A DNA stretch of 64,000 bases from CAIKNB01 sp964415965 (GCA_964415965.1 CAYQCK010000003.1:102075-166074), one strand, 5' to 3'. Shown: positions 10,820 through 18,794, counted from the stretch's first letter. Translations and numbers: made by a program. Notes: a model not told the origin generated them from the sequence alone.

Positions 10820-11395
10820 ATGGACCAATACAAGACAAACCCCTGGCTCGTAGCGACGGTCGCGCTCCTGGCCACCATCATCGGCGCCGGCGCCATGTAT
10901 TTTTTGAAACCTACTCCTCCGCCGTCGCCTTTCCAACCGCTGACGGTCCGCGATGCCGTGGCTCCGGCGGCCGAAAAGCTATCCCCGACCCAAGCGAACG
11001 AATACCGCAACGAAAAGCTCGGCCTCTCGCTCACGGTCCCCGAGGGCTACCGCGTTGTCGAACATGACAACCGCCTCGACATCGTGAAAAAGCCGACTCC
11101 GCAGGACGAAACGCCGATGCCCGACCTGACCGTGGACGTGGCCAAAGGCGACCAGACTTACGTTTTGGGGGAAAACGAAAAATTCGAGACCGCGGAGGAT
11201 TTTCCGGTGAACGGCATCCCAGGCAAGCGCTATAAAGTCGTCCAGATAAATCCGCCATCGAACGTCAACATCGAATACTGCGACTTCTACCGCTTCGCCG
11301 GCACCGGGTACCGCGCCTATGAATTCCGCCGCTGGGAATGCCTCGAGTCACCGATCTTCGACCAGGTCGTGAAAAGCCTCAAGCTGCTGAAGTAA
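10820..11395 (+). CDS. Membrane-anchored protein of unknown function
   Basis: 191 aa. One N-terminal transmembrane helix (about residues 10-30), a Pro-rich spacer (TPPPSP) and an exported domain of about 135 residues. The segment NEKLGLSLTVPEGYRVVE resembles the small beta-rich domains found near the ends of many exported unknowns. Two cysteines (in EYCDFY and RRWECLE) could form a disulfide outside the cell. No Shine-Dalgarno. Divergent from leuS across a 106-bp intergenic region. Function unknown. Confidence 0.7.
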   Translation: MDQYKTNPWLVATVALLATIIGAGAMYFLKPTPPPSPFQPLTVRDAVAPAAEKLSPTQANEYRNEKLGLSLTVPEGYRVVEHDNRLDIVKKPTPQDETPMPDLTVDVAKGDQTYVLGENEKFETAEDFPVNGIPGKRYKVVQINPPSNVNIEYCDFYRFAGTGYRAYEFRRWECLESPIFDQVVKSLKLLK

Positions 11396-11479
11396 TGACC
11401 TCCTCCCGGGTTACGGCTACGTGTCGCGGTACGTCAGTTTCCTAAAACCGCCTCCACCCAGGATTTCCTAGAAAAGAAC

Positions 11480-11505
11480 GACCCGCAGCTGAACCGCTGC
11501 GGGTC
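11480..11505 (+). terminator. Hairpin after the 10820-11395 gene
   Basis: GACCCGCAGC (11480-11489) and GCTGCGGGTC (11496-11505) form a perfect 10-bp stem with a 6-nt loop. No clean T-tract follows, so termination is probable but not certain. The rest of 11396-11596 holds nothing I can identify. Confidence 0.5.
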
Positions 11506-11596
11506 AAGGTATGTGCCGCCTGGTTGGCGGACCGTAGGCGAGCTGCCAAAACGGTTTTAGGCGTCGCTCATGATCCGCAACCCACCGCATCGAGAA

Positions 11597-11788
11597 TCAG
11601 TCATCGCAACCATGGATCTTGAACCATTCATTCATGGCGATCTCATGTTCCCTTTGCTCCTCCCACCATCTCTTCCTCTCCCTCTCCTCCTTTGCCCTTT
11701 CCTCGGGACTTTTTTTCGGCTCTGCGAGAGCGCTCCCCGCTGCGGCACCAACGACACCTGCAACACCGAGTATGATGAGTTCGAGCAT
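11597..11788 (-). CDS. Small membrane protein
   Basis: 63 aa. A glycine/alanine-rich hydrophobic N-terminus (residues 2-22) that could be one membrane helix or an uncleaved signal, followed by a highly charged helical segment (PEERAKEERERKRWW) and a short tail. AGGAGA lies upstream of the ATG at a usable distance. Transcription may start at the leftward promoter at 12081-12110, which would give an unusually long leader of about 290 nt. Family unknown. Confidence 0.6.
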   Translation of the reverse strand: MLELIILGVAGVVGAAAGSALAEPKKSPEERAKEERERKRWWEEQREHEIAMNEWFKIHGCDD

Positions 11789-12250
11789 GTCCCTAGTCTC
11801 CTGTAACTAACGCGGATTTCTTCATGGCCACGCGGCTTAGTCCATGTGGCTCTTTTTCCCGGATAAGGAAAGGCCGATTGTCACACAGCCTTAAAAGCTT
11901 GGCTTTTCACTTACGCTCTGTCGAAACCAATTCCATCCGGACACTTACGTCGCCCATGTTGCGGACTTTACGCGCCGGATCCCGCCCGTGAGACACTCGC
12001 CAACTTCTTTTTTTAAAGTGCTCCGTCAACCTTAGCGCTACTCCGCATCGGGGTGATGCGATGACGGTTTTGATATATTGACTATACCGACCACTAAGTT
12101 CGAGAGTCAATCAATGACGGAAAAAATGACAAACTCACGTAAACTTAGCCCATTTGTTGATTCGAAAATTTTCAACAATATATTAGGTATTTTTAAGCGA
12201 TGGAAAATATATGAACCTTGAGCTATAATGTTGTCAAAAATATCGACACT
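11789..12250. promoter_or_regulatory. Divergent regulatory region of the TrmB-type gene
   Basis: 462 bp without a supportable gene. Leftward: TTGACT (12105-12110), 18 nt, TATAGT (12081-12086). Rightward: TTGATT (12157-12162), 16 nt, TATATT (12179-12184), overlapped by the inverted repeat TTGTTGA (12154-12160)/TCAACAA (12172-12178), a likely repressor site. A second rightward -10 box TATAAT lies at 12224-12229. Bases 11811-12080 show no clear feature. Confidence 0.6.
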
Positions 12251-13009
12251 ATGAACCGCGTGCTTATCACTCAAACTCTCGAAAAATTTGGCTTGGACAA
12301 GAAAGAGGCTGCCGTATATCTGGCTAGTCTGGAATTAGGCTCGGCCAGCATCCAGCAATTAGCCAAGAAAAGCACGCTCAAACGAACGACGCTATACCTC
12401 ATAACCGAATCTTTGAAATCCAAAGGTCTGATTTCAGAATCCAAAAACCGCCGTGGGATGCAGTTCGTGCCGATCAAGCCCAATCAACTCATAGATATGC
12501 TCGACGAACGCAAAGCGGCGCTACAGAACGCGATACCCGAACTCCTTGCCTTGACGCACATCCAGACGGAAACCAAGCCATGCGTCAGATATTATGAAGG
12601 CAAGGACAGCCTACAAACCGTCGAAAGCGAAACCTTGGAAGGTACCGATGGCGAAATTCTTCTGATGGGCTCATTCTCGGACGTTTTCCTGTTTTATGCA
12701 TCCCCCAGCTTGTATGACGATACTTACCGGAAGGCACGCATCAAAAAAAACATTTTCTTACGCATGCTCGTCCTCAAAGAGCCGCGTTCGGTAGCTCTCA
12801 TACCGCGCGATAAAGCCGAATTACGCGAAACCCGTTTTCTACCGAAAGATACCAAGATGAATACCATTCAATACATCTACCAAAACAAAATCGCATACAT
12901 CTCCCCAAGCAGGGAGGTGATGGGGCTCATTATCGAAAGCAACGACTTGGCGACCATGGAACGCCAAAAATTCAACTTGCTTTGGGACGCATGCAAGAGC
13001 CCTTGGTGA
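12251..13009 (+). CDS. TrmB-family transcriptional regulator
   Basis: 252 aa from the ATG at 12251; an upstream TTG frame was rejected because it overlaps the -10 box TATAAT. The N-terminal winged helix-turn-helix (about residues 5-80; EAAVYLASLELGSASIQQLA) matches TrmB, and the C-terminal part (about 105-245) resembles the PLD-like sensor domain of that family. TrmB proteins, best known from archaea, often sense sugars. A palindrome lies across its probable promoter, so autoregulation is likely. No transporter operon is adjacent, so the effector is unknown. Confidence 0.8.
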   Translation: MNRVLITQTLEKFGLDKKEAAVYLASLELGSASIQQLAKKSTLKRTTLYLITESLKSKGLISESKNRRGMQFVPIKPNQLIDMLDERKAALQNAIPELLALTHIQTETKPCVRYYEGKDSLQTVESETLEGTDGEILLMGSFSDVFLFYASPSLYDDTYRKARIKKNIFLRMLVLKEPRSVALIPRDKAELRETRFLPKDTKMNTIQYIYQNKIAYISPSREVMGLIIESNDLATMERQKFNLLWDACKSPW

Positions 13010-13015
13010 ATCAAT

Positions 13016-13627
13016 TCAGCTCATCAGCCTAATGAGTGCCTCGCTATACGGACCAAATTCCATTTTTTCATCTTCCTCGGTCGCGTCGCAGGTGAATTTT
13101 CCGGTGGTTTTGGAGTAATACAGGCTGCGCATCGGGAAAAAGTCGTCGACCTGGCCATGGACTTTATCCGTCAGGACGACTGGCCGGATGCCTTCGGACG
13201 TCTTCTCTGTCCCGTCAGTCATGACCAGGACGAACACGTCTTTCCAATACGCCTCAGCCTCTCCGCCGCGCTTCCTGGCCAACCCGATGTAGAAATCCAG
13301 GATGGCTTGTTTGGTTTCCTCCCGCGTCAGGCTGGCCTCATCCCGTCCGCCCAAGGCGTTCCGTTTGACCATGGCCGGATCCAGGATTTCATTATCCAGG
13401 AAAAATCCGGTGTCGGTCCCGAGGATGGGCAGATCCGTCTTGCCAAGATACGCCCGCGCTTTATCCCGCGCGTTCGCCAAAAGGTCGCTGCCCTCCTCTG
13501 TTTCGACCGGCTCGATGCCGAGGTCGGTCGGGGTTTTCGCCTCGACATCCGACCCGAAGGCCTTGAGCAATTTACGTATGCGTTCGACCTTGGACTTGTT
13601 GGTCGTAGCCAATAGAATCGCGGACAT
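13016..13627 (-). CDS. Ham1/RdgB-like nucleoside triphosphate pyrophosphatase
   Basis: 203 aa from the internal ATG at 13627, which places LLATTNKSKVERIRKLL at the very N-terminus as in the family. The segments GTDTGFFLD and the acidic residues following it fit the substrate and metal site of Ham1-type enzymes that hydrolyse XTP/dITP to prevent mutagenic incorporation. The C-terminal half diverges from RdgB, so the substrate may differ. It converges with the TrmB-type gene, with 6 bp between the stops. Confidence 0.75.
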   Translation of the reverse strand: MSAILLATTNKSKVERIRKLLKAFGSDVEAKTPTDLGIEPVETEEGSDLLANARDKARAYLGKTDLPILGTDTGFFLDNEILDPAMVKRNALGGRDEASLTREETKQAILDFYIGLARKRGGEAEAYWKDVFVLVMTDGTEKTSEGIRPVVLTDKVHGQVDDFFPMRSLYYSKTTGKFTCDATEEDEKMEFGPYSEALIRLMS

Positions 13628-13642
13628 AAGGATGAACCAACA

Positions 13643-13671
13643 TTGACACAATCGACGGCTTAACGTCTACT
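13643..13671 (+). promoter_or_regulatory. Promoter of the SPFH gene
   Basis: TTGACA (13643-13648), 17 nt, TCTACT (13666-13671). The ATG at 13684 is 12 nt after the -10 box and has no Shine-Dalgarno, so the leader is only about 5 nt. Confidence 0.6.
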
Positions 13672-13683
13672 GTTACCAACCCT

Positions 13684-14472
13684 ATGAAGAAATCCATCTA
13701 CTTGGCCGTCGGGGCGTTTTTTGCCCTCATCCTGCTCTCGATAGCCTGGCCGTTCGGCACCATCGGCGCCGGTGAACGCGGCGTCCTGCTGCGTTGGAAC
13801 GCCGTGACCGGCAAGGTCTACGGCGAAGGCCTGTACGTCCGCATCCCGGTCTCGGACCGTGTCATCGTATTGGACGTCAAGGTCCAAAAGGAGCAAATCG
13901 AGGCCACGGCGGCCTCGAAAGACCTGCAGAGCGTCAGCAGCATCGTCGCGCTGAACTTCCACATCAACCCGGACAAGGTCGCCAACATCTACCAGGATGT
14001 CGGGACCGAGTACAAATCCCGGCTCATCGATCCGGCGCTCCAGGAATCCGTCAAAGCCTCGACCGCCAAATATACCGCCGAGGAGCTCATCACCAAACGC
14101 GAACAGGTGCGCGAGGAAATCCGCAACCACGTGAAGGACAAGCTCGCACCGCGCGGCATCGAGGTCGACGACTTCAACATCGTGGACTTCAGCTTCTCGC
14201 GCTCGTTCAACGAGGCCATCGAAGCCAAGGTGACCGCCGAACAATCGGCGCTCGCGGCCAAAAATAAGCTGGAGCAGATCAAATTCGAAGCCGACCAAAA
14301 GATCGCCGAAGCCCGCGGCAAGGCCGAAGCCATGCGCGTCGAGTCGGAAGCGCTCAAATCCAACCCGCAAGTCCTCGAGCTCCGGGCCATCGAAAAATGG
14401 GATGGCCGCCTGCCGACCGTCACCGGAGGCGCCACGCCGTTCGTGAACCTGCAGACCATAACCAACCGCTAG
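13684..14472 (+). CDS. SPFH/Band 7 (prohibitin-like) membrane protein
   Basis: 262 aa. An N-terminal membrane anchor (about residues 5-22) is followed by an SPFH domain beginning GAGERGVLLRWN and a long charged coiled coil (about 165-225; NKLEQIKFEADQKIAEARGK), the order seen in prohibitin/stomatin proteins. These form ring-like assemblies at the membrane and often tether proteases. No FtsH, HflK or NfeD partner gene is adjacent, so a specific role cannot be assigned. Confidence 0.85.
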   Translation: MKKSIYLAVGAFFALILLSIAWPFGTIGAGERGVLLRWNAVTGKVYGEGLYVRIPVSDRVIVLDVKVQKEQIEATAASKDLQSVSSIVALNFHINPDKVANIYQDVGTEYKSRLIDPALQESVKASTAKYTAEELITKREQVREEIRNHVKDKLAPRGIEVDDFNIVDFSFSRSFNEAIEAKVTAEQSALAAKNKLEQIKFEADQKIAEARGKAEAMRVESEALKSNPQVLELRAIEKWDGRLPTVTGGATPFVNLQTITNR

Positions 14473-14490
14473 GGTAAAGGCATAAAAATC

Positions 14491-14514
14491 GCCCCGGCCA
14501 AAGATGGTCGGGGC
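14491..14514. terminator. Bidirectional terminator
   Basis: GCCCCGGCC (14491-14499) with GGTCGGGGC (14506-14514), one G-T pair, between two convergent genes. A-rich sequence on the left and T-containing sequence on the right allow use from both sides. Confidence 0.65.
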
Positions 14515-14521
14515 TTGTGTT

Positions 14522-15076
14522 TCAATCCTCCGAATATCTGACCCCGGGCCAAACCGCCAGCCAACCTTTTTCGGCTTGGCGCTCGCGGAAGATATCCATC
14601 TTGGACCTGAACCGCGGGGTTGGACGAATGATGCCGGCGGACAAATCCGCCAGGCCGAGCGGAGCCAAGAGCTCCAAATTCCCGGCGGCATCCAGCTTCA
14701 CGGCCACGGCCGAAGCCGTCTCGGGCCAGCACCGGATGGCGTCGGCGCACGAGGCGTACGGCGCATCGCCGTTGCGCAGATGCATCCGCGCCTGGTTCTT
14801 GACCGACCATGGCACTCCTGGTGACAGGCGCGCCAGTTCTTCTTCATGGACCTTTTCGGTCTCCTTACTCATGTCACTCGAATCGAGGTAGATGACGTCC
14901 ACGTCCGGCAGCACCGTCGTCCTGCCGGACATCGCATCCCACGCCGCGGCCCGGACGAATCCCGAACCGATCCACCAATCCGGCAAGCCCAAACAGGCTG
15001 CCGCCTTGAGCACATCCATGCGCCAACTGTCACGACGGATGAGCTCGAGGATGTCTTCTTCGTCGGAAATTGCCAT
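14522..15076 (-). CDS. Nucleotidyltransferase-like protein (DUF925 type)
   Basis: 184 aa. The order WWIGSGFVRAAAWD, then PDVDVIYLD, fits the DUF925 nucleotidyltransferase family, in which the acidic pair (DVDV) is the putative metal site. Later segments APYASCADAIRCWPETASAVAV and the C-terminal DIFRERQAEKGW are also typical. The reaction is not established. It lies 12 bp after the dinB stop on the same strand and is probably the last gene of the lexA-dinB transcript. Confidence 0.8.
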   Translation of the reverse strand: MAISDEEDILELIRRDSWRMDVLKAAACLGLPDWWIGSGFVRAAAWDAMSGRTTVLPDVDVIYLDSSDMSKETEKVHEEELARLSPGVPWSVKNQARMHLRNGDAPYASCADAIRCWPETASAVAVKLDAAGNLELLAPLGLADLSAGIIRPTPRFRSKMDIFRERQAEKGWLAVWPGVRYSED

Positions 15077-15088
15077 ATTTCCTCCAAG

Positions 15089-16423
15089 TCAAAAAACCTT
15101 ATTCATCGGCTCGACCCCTTCCACTTTCCTGAACCCGATGCGGTCCGGCGCCTCGTCGCCCAGGCCCAACATCTGCCCGAACACGATGGCCTCGTCGCCG
15201 TAGCGGTCGCGGATGGTATCCGCAGCCAACGACGCCTGCCGCTTGCGGTCCATGCGTCGATCCCACGGTAGGGGCGATTCATGGATCGCCCCTACCGTGG
15301 CCAACCTCCGTTGCCCCGACGGCGGCGCTAGGTTGGTCAGCGTCACGGCCAAGAAGTTGACCCGCTCGCCGTGCCACAACTCGCGCAGGAGCCCGGTCGC
15401 GGCGCCGACCAGCGAGAACGAATCCGCGGCCGGTTCGTCGAACAGGGTGTAGAGCGTCCCGCCCTCGCCCGCGCTTGGCGTCCAGAATGGCCCGCGCGGC
15501 AGGCCGTAATTATCTTCACGGAACCCCACACTGACGTACACCGCCCCGGCAAAAAGCCCCACGGCGCGCAACCGCCGGCCGGCTCGTTCGGTCAGCTTGA
15601 CCAAAGTCGCCAGCACCTTGCCCTCGCGGTTCACCCGATCCGGCACGCAGTACGAATGGCCGACCGACTTCGGGAGAGGCGCCGCGTCGGCACCGACCAC
15701 GTCCTCGACCTCCAGGCCGTTGACCTTGGACCACAGGTAGAATCCGTTCTTGCCGAAGGCGCGCATCAGGTTGCCGACCGGATAGCGCTTGAGCTCGAGG
15801 AGCGTCCGGATGCCGATGCGGTTAAGCCGTTTCTTGATGCGCGGCCCGATGCCGCACACGTCCTCGAGCTCGAGCTCGGCCAGGACTTCGTCCAGGTTGC
15901 CGTGGTCGATGACGACCAAGCCGTTCGGTTTTTCGAGGTCCGACGCGGTCTTGGCCAGGAAGCGCGTCGGCGCGATGCCGATGGAGCAGCGCAGCCACTC
16001 CCCGACCTCATCGCGGATGCGCCGCCGCGCTTTACAGAGCGCCCAGGCCGCCTCAGCCGGGTCGCGGTACCAGCCGGTGAGATCGAGGAAGGCCTCATCG
16101 ATGGAATAGTGCTCCACCTTGTCCGAGAGCTGGTGCAGGATGCCGAACACGCGCGAGGTCACGGCCCGGTACTTGGGCGGGTCGTTTTGGACGAAGACCG
16201 CGCCCGGCACGGCTTTCTTGGCCTCCTCGACCGACATCCCGACCTTCATGCCCAGCCGCTTAGCCTCGATGGACGCCGCGATGACGCACCCGGCCTTGTG
16301 CAGGTAGGCGCACACGCCCAACGGCCGTCCGCGCAACGTCGGGTTGGCCTGCTGCTCCACGGACGCGAAATACGAGTTCATGTCCACGTGGGCGACAAGT
16401 TTCTTGGACGGTTGGAGGGACAT
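15089..16423 (-). CDS. dinB: Y-family DNA polymerase (Pol IV-like) carrying a palindromic insertion
   Basis: 444 aa. The palm motif HVDMNSYFASVEQ and the catalytic SIDEAFLDLT (near residue 108) are intact. Helix-hairpin-helix residues (GIGPRIKKRLNRIGI, about 195-210) and a little-finger domain follow. It is a translesion polymerase, and its position with lexA fits SOS control. In the C-terminal part, about residues 375-387 are encoded by a perfect 16-bp palindrome (15263-15300) that reads through in frame as VGAIHESPLP, a peptide typical of a dispersed repeat and not of the enzyme. The catalytic core should be unaffected. Confidence 0.9.
   Translation of the reverse strand: MSLQPSKKLVAHVDMNSYFASVEQQANPTLRGRPLGVCAYLHKAGCVIAASIEAKRLGMKVGMSVEEAKKAVPGAVFVQNDPPKYRAVTSRVFGILHQLSDKVEHYSIDEAFLDLTGWYRDPAEAAWALCKARRRIRDEVGEWLRCSIGIAPTRFLAKTASDLEKPNGLVVIDHGNLDEVLAELELEDVCGIGPRIKKRLNRIGIRTLLELKRYPVGNLMRAFGKNGFYLWSKVNGLEVEDVVGADAAPLPKSVGHSYCVPDRVNREGKVLATLVKLTERAGRRLRAVGLFAGAVYVSVGFREDNYGLPRGPFWTPSAGEGGTLYTLFDEPAADSFSLVGAATGLLRELWHGERVNFLAVTLTNLAPPSGQRRLATVGAIHESPLPWDRRMDRKRQASLAADTIRDRYGDEAIVFGQMLGLGDEAPDRIGFRKVEGVEPMNKVF
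15263..15300. repeat. Palindromic repeat inserted in the dinB reading frame
   Basis: CCACGGTAGGGGCGAT (15263-15278) and ATCGCCCCTACCGTGG (15285-15300) form a perfect 16-bp inverted repeat with a 6-nt centre. The same type of GTAGGGGCGA palindrome is common between genes in many bacteria; here it lies inside a coding region without breaking it. Confidence 0.85.
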
Positions 16424-16439
16424 AAAAATAAAGAATGAT

Positions 16440-16511
16440 GTCGTTCTCGAGGGAGCGCAGCGACCGAAGAACCTTCAAATTTGGAAGGTCCTTCGCTTCG
16501 CTCAAGGACGA
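16440..16511. repeat. Imperfect palindrome of the GTCGTCCTTGAGCGAAGC type
   Basis: The left half (from GTCGTTCTCGAG) is roughly complementary to the right half (ending GCTCAAGGACGAC), with a stable core ACCTTC/GAAGGT around 16471-16490. It matches another widely dispersed class of intergenic repeats. It sits between dinB and the 81-aa gene. Confidence 0.7.
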
Positions 16512-16545
16512 CACTATTTTTTATTTCAAAACATGAAGCGCGGCC

Positions 16546-16791
16546 TCACAGCGTCGCCATCTCCTCGAGCTTCCAAGTGAGGGCATCCGTCGAGAACGAC
16601 AGCCGATAGGCATTCGCCTCGTCCGAGACCGAAAAAATCACCACCTTCTCGCGGCCGCGGCGCTCGCTGTGCACCAGATTCACCTTCCGCACCTGGTAAT
16701 AATGCCCGTTCCACTTGAAAGTCATGGGCTCCACGCCGTTCTTGCGGAAGGCAACCAGGACGTCGATTGTCTGCGCGATTTTTTCGTACAT
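16546..16791 (-). CDS. Small protein of the lexA-dinB cluster
   Basis: 81 aa. The segment FKWNGHYYQVRKVNLV resembles the small beta-barrel-like proteins (DUF6504 type) encoded next to Y-family or ImuB polymerases in other bacteria. It lies between lexA and dinB on the same strand, so it is probably co-regulated in the SOS response. No catalytic motif is visible. The family link rests on my reading of a short motif and needs a profile search. Confidence 0.65.
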   Translation of the reverse strand: MYEKIAQTIDVLVAFRKNGVEPMTFKWNGHYYQVRKVNLVHSERRGREKVVIFSVSDEANAYRLSFSTDALTWKLEEMATL

Positions 16792-16837
16792 AAACCAAGG
16801 CCGTCATTAAGATGGAATCCCGGAAAAACCTTGCTTT

Positions 16838-17458
16838 TTATCTGAACTCAAACTTCCGTATCACCGCCCTCACCACACCCTGGATGAGCGGGTCAAAGCA
16901 GTAGATGGGCTTCATCGTGGAGTTGGCCGGCTGCAGCCTGATGCGGTCGCGTTCGCGGTAGAACCTTTTGAGCGTGGCGTATTCGTTGTCCAGGAGCGCG
17001 ACGACGACATCGCCGTTCTTGGGCGAGGGATTCCTCTCTACCACCACGTAATCGCCGTCGAAGATGCCGTCCTCGATCATGGAATCGCCTTTGACGCGCA
17101 GGACGTACGAATTGGCCGAATCCGGGGCCAAATCCACGGGCACGGCGAAGGTCTCGCGCTCCTCCACGGCTTCGATGGGCGCTCCGGCCGCGATCAGGCC
17201 CTTCAGAGGAAGCAGGACGCTCTTGCCCCACATCACAGCCTTGTCCGTCGGCTCGAGGTTGCGCGCGCCCGGACCCGCTCCCCCGCCTTTCAGGAAACCG
17301 CGCTCCTTGAGCGCCTGGATGTGCACATGCACGGTCGAAGGCGAGGCTAGCTCCAATCCGTCCGCGATCTCGCGGAACGACGGCGGATAACCCTTGTCGT
17401 TGATGAAGCTCACGATGTAGTCGAGGACTTCTTTTTGTTTGGGGGTTAAAGGAGGCAT
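16838..17458 (-). CDS. lexA: LexA repressor
   Basis: 206 aa. The N-terminal winged helix (PSFREIADGLELASPSTVHV) binds DNA, and the C-terminal S24 peptidase domain contains the self-cleavage site AAG (Ala91-Gly92), nucleophile Ser126 in GDSMIEDG and general base Lys164 in EYATLKRF. All parts needed for RecA-stimulated autocleavage are therefore present. It is the first gene of a block with an 81-aa protein, dinB and a nucleotidyltransferase-like gene. A perfect LexA-type palindrome overlaps its promoter, indicating autorepression. Confidence 0.96.
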   Translation of the reverse strand: MPPLTPKQKEVLDYIVSFINDKGYPPSFREIADGLELASPSTVHVHIQALKERGFLKGGGAGPGARNLEPTDKAVMWGKSVLLPLKGLIAAGAPIEAVEERETFAVPVDLAPDSANSYVLRVKGDSMIEDGIFDGDYVVVERNPSPKNGDVVVALLDNEYATLKRFYRERDRIRLQPANSTMKPIYCFDPLIQGVVRAVIRKFEFR

Positions 17459-17470
17459 ATGTTTGATGTT

Positions 17471-17514
17471 TGTTCGTTAGAACAAAAATAGAACACTTGC
17501 AACCATCTGTCAAA
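17471..17514 (-). promoter_or_regulatory. lexA promoter and LexA operator
   Basis: Leftward TTGACA (17509-17514), 17 nt, TATTTT (17486-17491). Directly after the -10 box lies the perfect palindrome TTGTTCGTTAGAACAA (17471-17486), of the GTTC-N4-GAAC class bound by many non-proteobacterial LexA proteins. It covers the transcription start. Confidence 0.88.
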
Positions 17515-17738
17515 CTCCATATTTCCATGGGAAAACATGCTTTTTCCACACCTCCAACCAGCGGTTGACGCCTAGCGATGGCCACGACCCCGTTGGATCG
17601 GACAGGTGCCCTACCCCATCGCGCATCTGCGCACGGCATACCCGCGCAGCGCATGCTCCCGCAACCCATCCTGCAGTCCGGGCCTCGATTTCGTCGGGGC
17701 ATTTTTATTCCGCCGGTTTATTGGTACGCTGATGGCAT
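17515..17738. other. Gene-free stretch with GC hairpins
   Basis: Between the lexA promoter and the LRR lipoprotein. Contains alternating GC-rich inverted repeats (for example around TGCGCGG and CCGCGCA) and ends with GCCTCGA (17682-17688)/TCGGGGC (17694-17700) followed by ATTTTTATT, which looks like a rightward terminator without a recognised gene before it. A small RNA at about 17575-17708 is possible but not shown. Confidence 0.35.
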
Positions 17739-18251
17739 ATGTGCCACGCTAAGCTTATCCGCAATAAATTTCCTGCGCTCCTAGCCGCTTGCTTGCCCCT
17801 GAGCGGCTGTTCCTTGTTCCAACCACAACGCGCGGCTGACACGACCCCGGACCAAACCGTCGGCCAGGAACGGAACACCGCCAGGCTCGACCTGAGCAAC
17901 AAAAGCATGGAGAAGCTCCCGGCGTATGTTTTCGGCCTAGCGGACCTGGAAACGCTGGATGCGTCGAACAACCGCTTGACCGGGGCGATCCAAGCCGAAA
18001 TCAGGCAGCTGAAAAACCTGAAGTCATTGGATCTGAGCCACAACCGCTTGACCGGCGTGCCGGCCGAAATCGGCCAGCTTCCCCTCTTGGAATCACTGGA
18101 CCTGTCCTATAACCGGCTGACCGGATTGCCGTACGAGCTCGGAAACCTCAAGAGCCTGAAGAGGCTCGACCTTACGGGCAATGACGTCTCCGAGACGGAT
18201 CTGGAGATCATCCGAAAAACACTACCCGGCAACGCCATCATCACCCGATGA
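17739..18251 (+). CDS. Leucine-rich-repeat lipoprotein
   Basis: 170 aa. Signal sequence with lipobox LSGC (Cys24), then a short linker and about four leucine-rich repeats of 23 residues (LxxLxLSxNRLTGxPxEIGxL), ending in a capping segment. LRR lipoproteins are displayed outside the membrane and usually bind proteins. The repeats are very regular, with the phrase NRLTG three times. It lies 28 bp before a pyrophosphohydrolase-like gene on the same strand. Confidence 0.85.
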   Translation: MCHAKLIRNKFPALLAACLPLSGCSLFQPQRAADTTPDQTVGQERNTARLDLSNKSMEKLPAYVFGLADLETLDASNNRLTGAIQAEIRQLKNLKSLDLSHNRLTGVPAEIGQLPLLESLDLSYNRLTGLPYELGNLKSLKRLDLTGNDVSETDLEIIRKTLPGNAIITR

Positions 18252-18279
18252 ATCAACGCGACGCTCAGCCGACACCGCT

Positions 18280-18582
18280 ATGCGCTACGACAAACTCGTC
18301 CGCGACAGGATCCCGGACATCATCCGGGCCAAAGGCCAGACGGCCGTGACGCACGTCGCGGATGAAGCCGAGTACTGGATCAAGCTCAAGGAAAAACTCC
18401 GCGAGGAGGTCGATGAATTCTGCGCCGCCGAGAACCTCGAGGAACTAGCCGATGTGATGGAAGTCATCCTGGCCATCCAAGCCCACAAGGGCTTCGACCC
18501 CCAAGCCGTAGAAGCCGAACGCCAAGCTAAAGCCGACAAGCGCGGCGGTTTCGTCCAGCGCATAATCCTCGAGGAATCCTGA
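18280..18582 (+). CDS. MazG/PRA-PH-like nucleotide pyrophosphohydrolase
   Basis: 100 aa from ATG at 18280, chosen because MRYDKLVRDRIPDII is the usual N-terminus of this small all-alpha pyrophosphohydrolase group; the upstream frame overlaps the LRR gene. The acidic helix motif KLREEVDEF and EELADVMEVI form the E-x3-E / E-x3-D metal site. Likely a house-cleaning NTPase; the substrate is unknown. Neighbours are the LRR lipoprotein upstream and the YwbE-like gene 5 bp downstream. Confidence 0.88.
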   Translation: MRYDKLVRDRIPDIIRAKGQTAVTHVADEAEYWIKLKEKLREEVDEFCAAENLEELADVMEVILAIQAHKGFDPQAVEAERQAKADKRGGFVQRIILEES

Positions 18583-18587
18583 CACCC

Positions 18588-18794
18588 ATGCCCGACCTCG
18601 ACCCGACCCTCCGCCGCAACATCCGACCGGGCTTGGTCGTGTTCGTCGTCAAGAAGGAACACCAGCCCACCGGCGAGCTGACCCAGGGCATCGTCCAGGA
18701 CATTTTGACCAACGCGGCGATCCACCCGCGCGGCATCAAGGTCCGGCTCGACACCGGCGAAGTCGGCCGGGTACAGTACATCCAGACGGAATAG
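18588..18794 (+). CDS. YwbE-family protein (DUF2196)
   Basis: 68 aa. The whole sequence fits the YwbE family: RRNIRPGLVVFVVKKEHQPT, then GIVQDILTNAAIHPRGIKV and GEVGRVQYI. It probably forms a small KOW/SH3-like barrel; its function is unknown in any organism as far as I know. It follows the pyrophosphohydrolase-like gene by 5 bp and is probably in one transcript with it. Confidence 0.88.
   Translation: MPDLDPTLRRNIRPGLVVFVVKKEHQPTGELTQGIVQDILTNAAIHPRGIKVRLDTGEVGRVQYIQTE

Noticed and set aside
11918..11932. Minus-strand TGGTTTCGACAG, identical to the 5' consensus of tmRNA
   Set aside because: No matching 3' T-arm (GTTCRANTC) or acceptor partner within 400 nt, no tag frame, and the 63-aa gene with a good ribosome site lies where the tmRNA body would be.
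11907..12110. 67-aa frame on the minus strand with TTG start
   Set aside because: No ribosome site, overlaps the promoter of the TrmB region, and the composition is not protein-like.
12218..12250. TTG start giving 11 extra residues to the TrmB-type regulator
   Set aside because: The TTG lies immediately before the -10 box TATAAT; the ATG at 12251 matches the family N-terminus.
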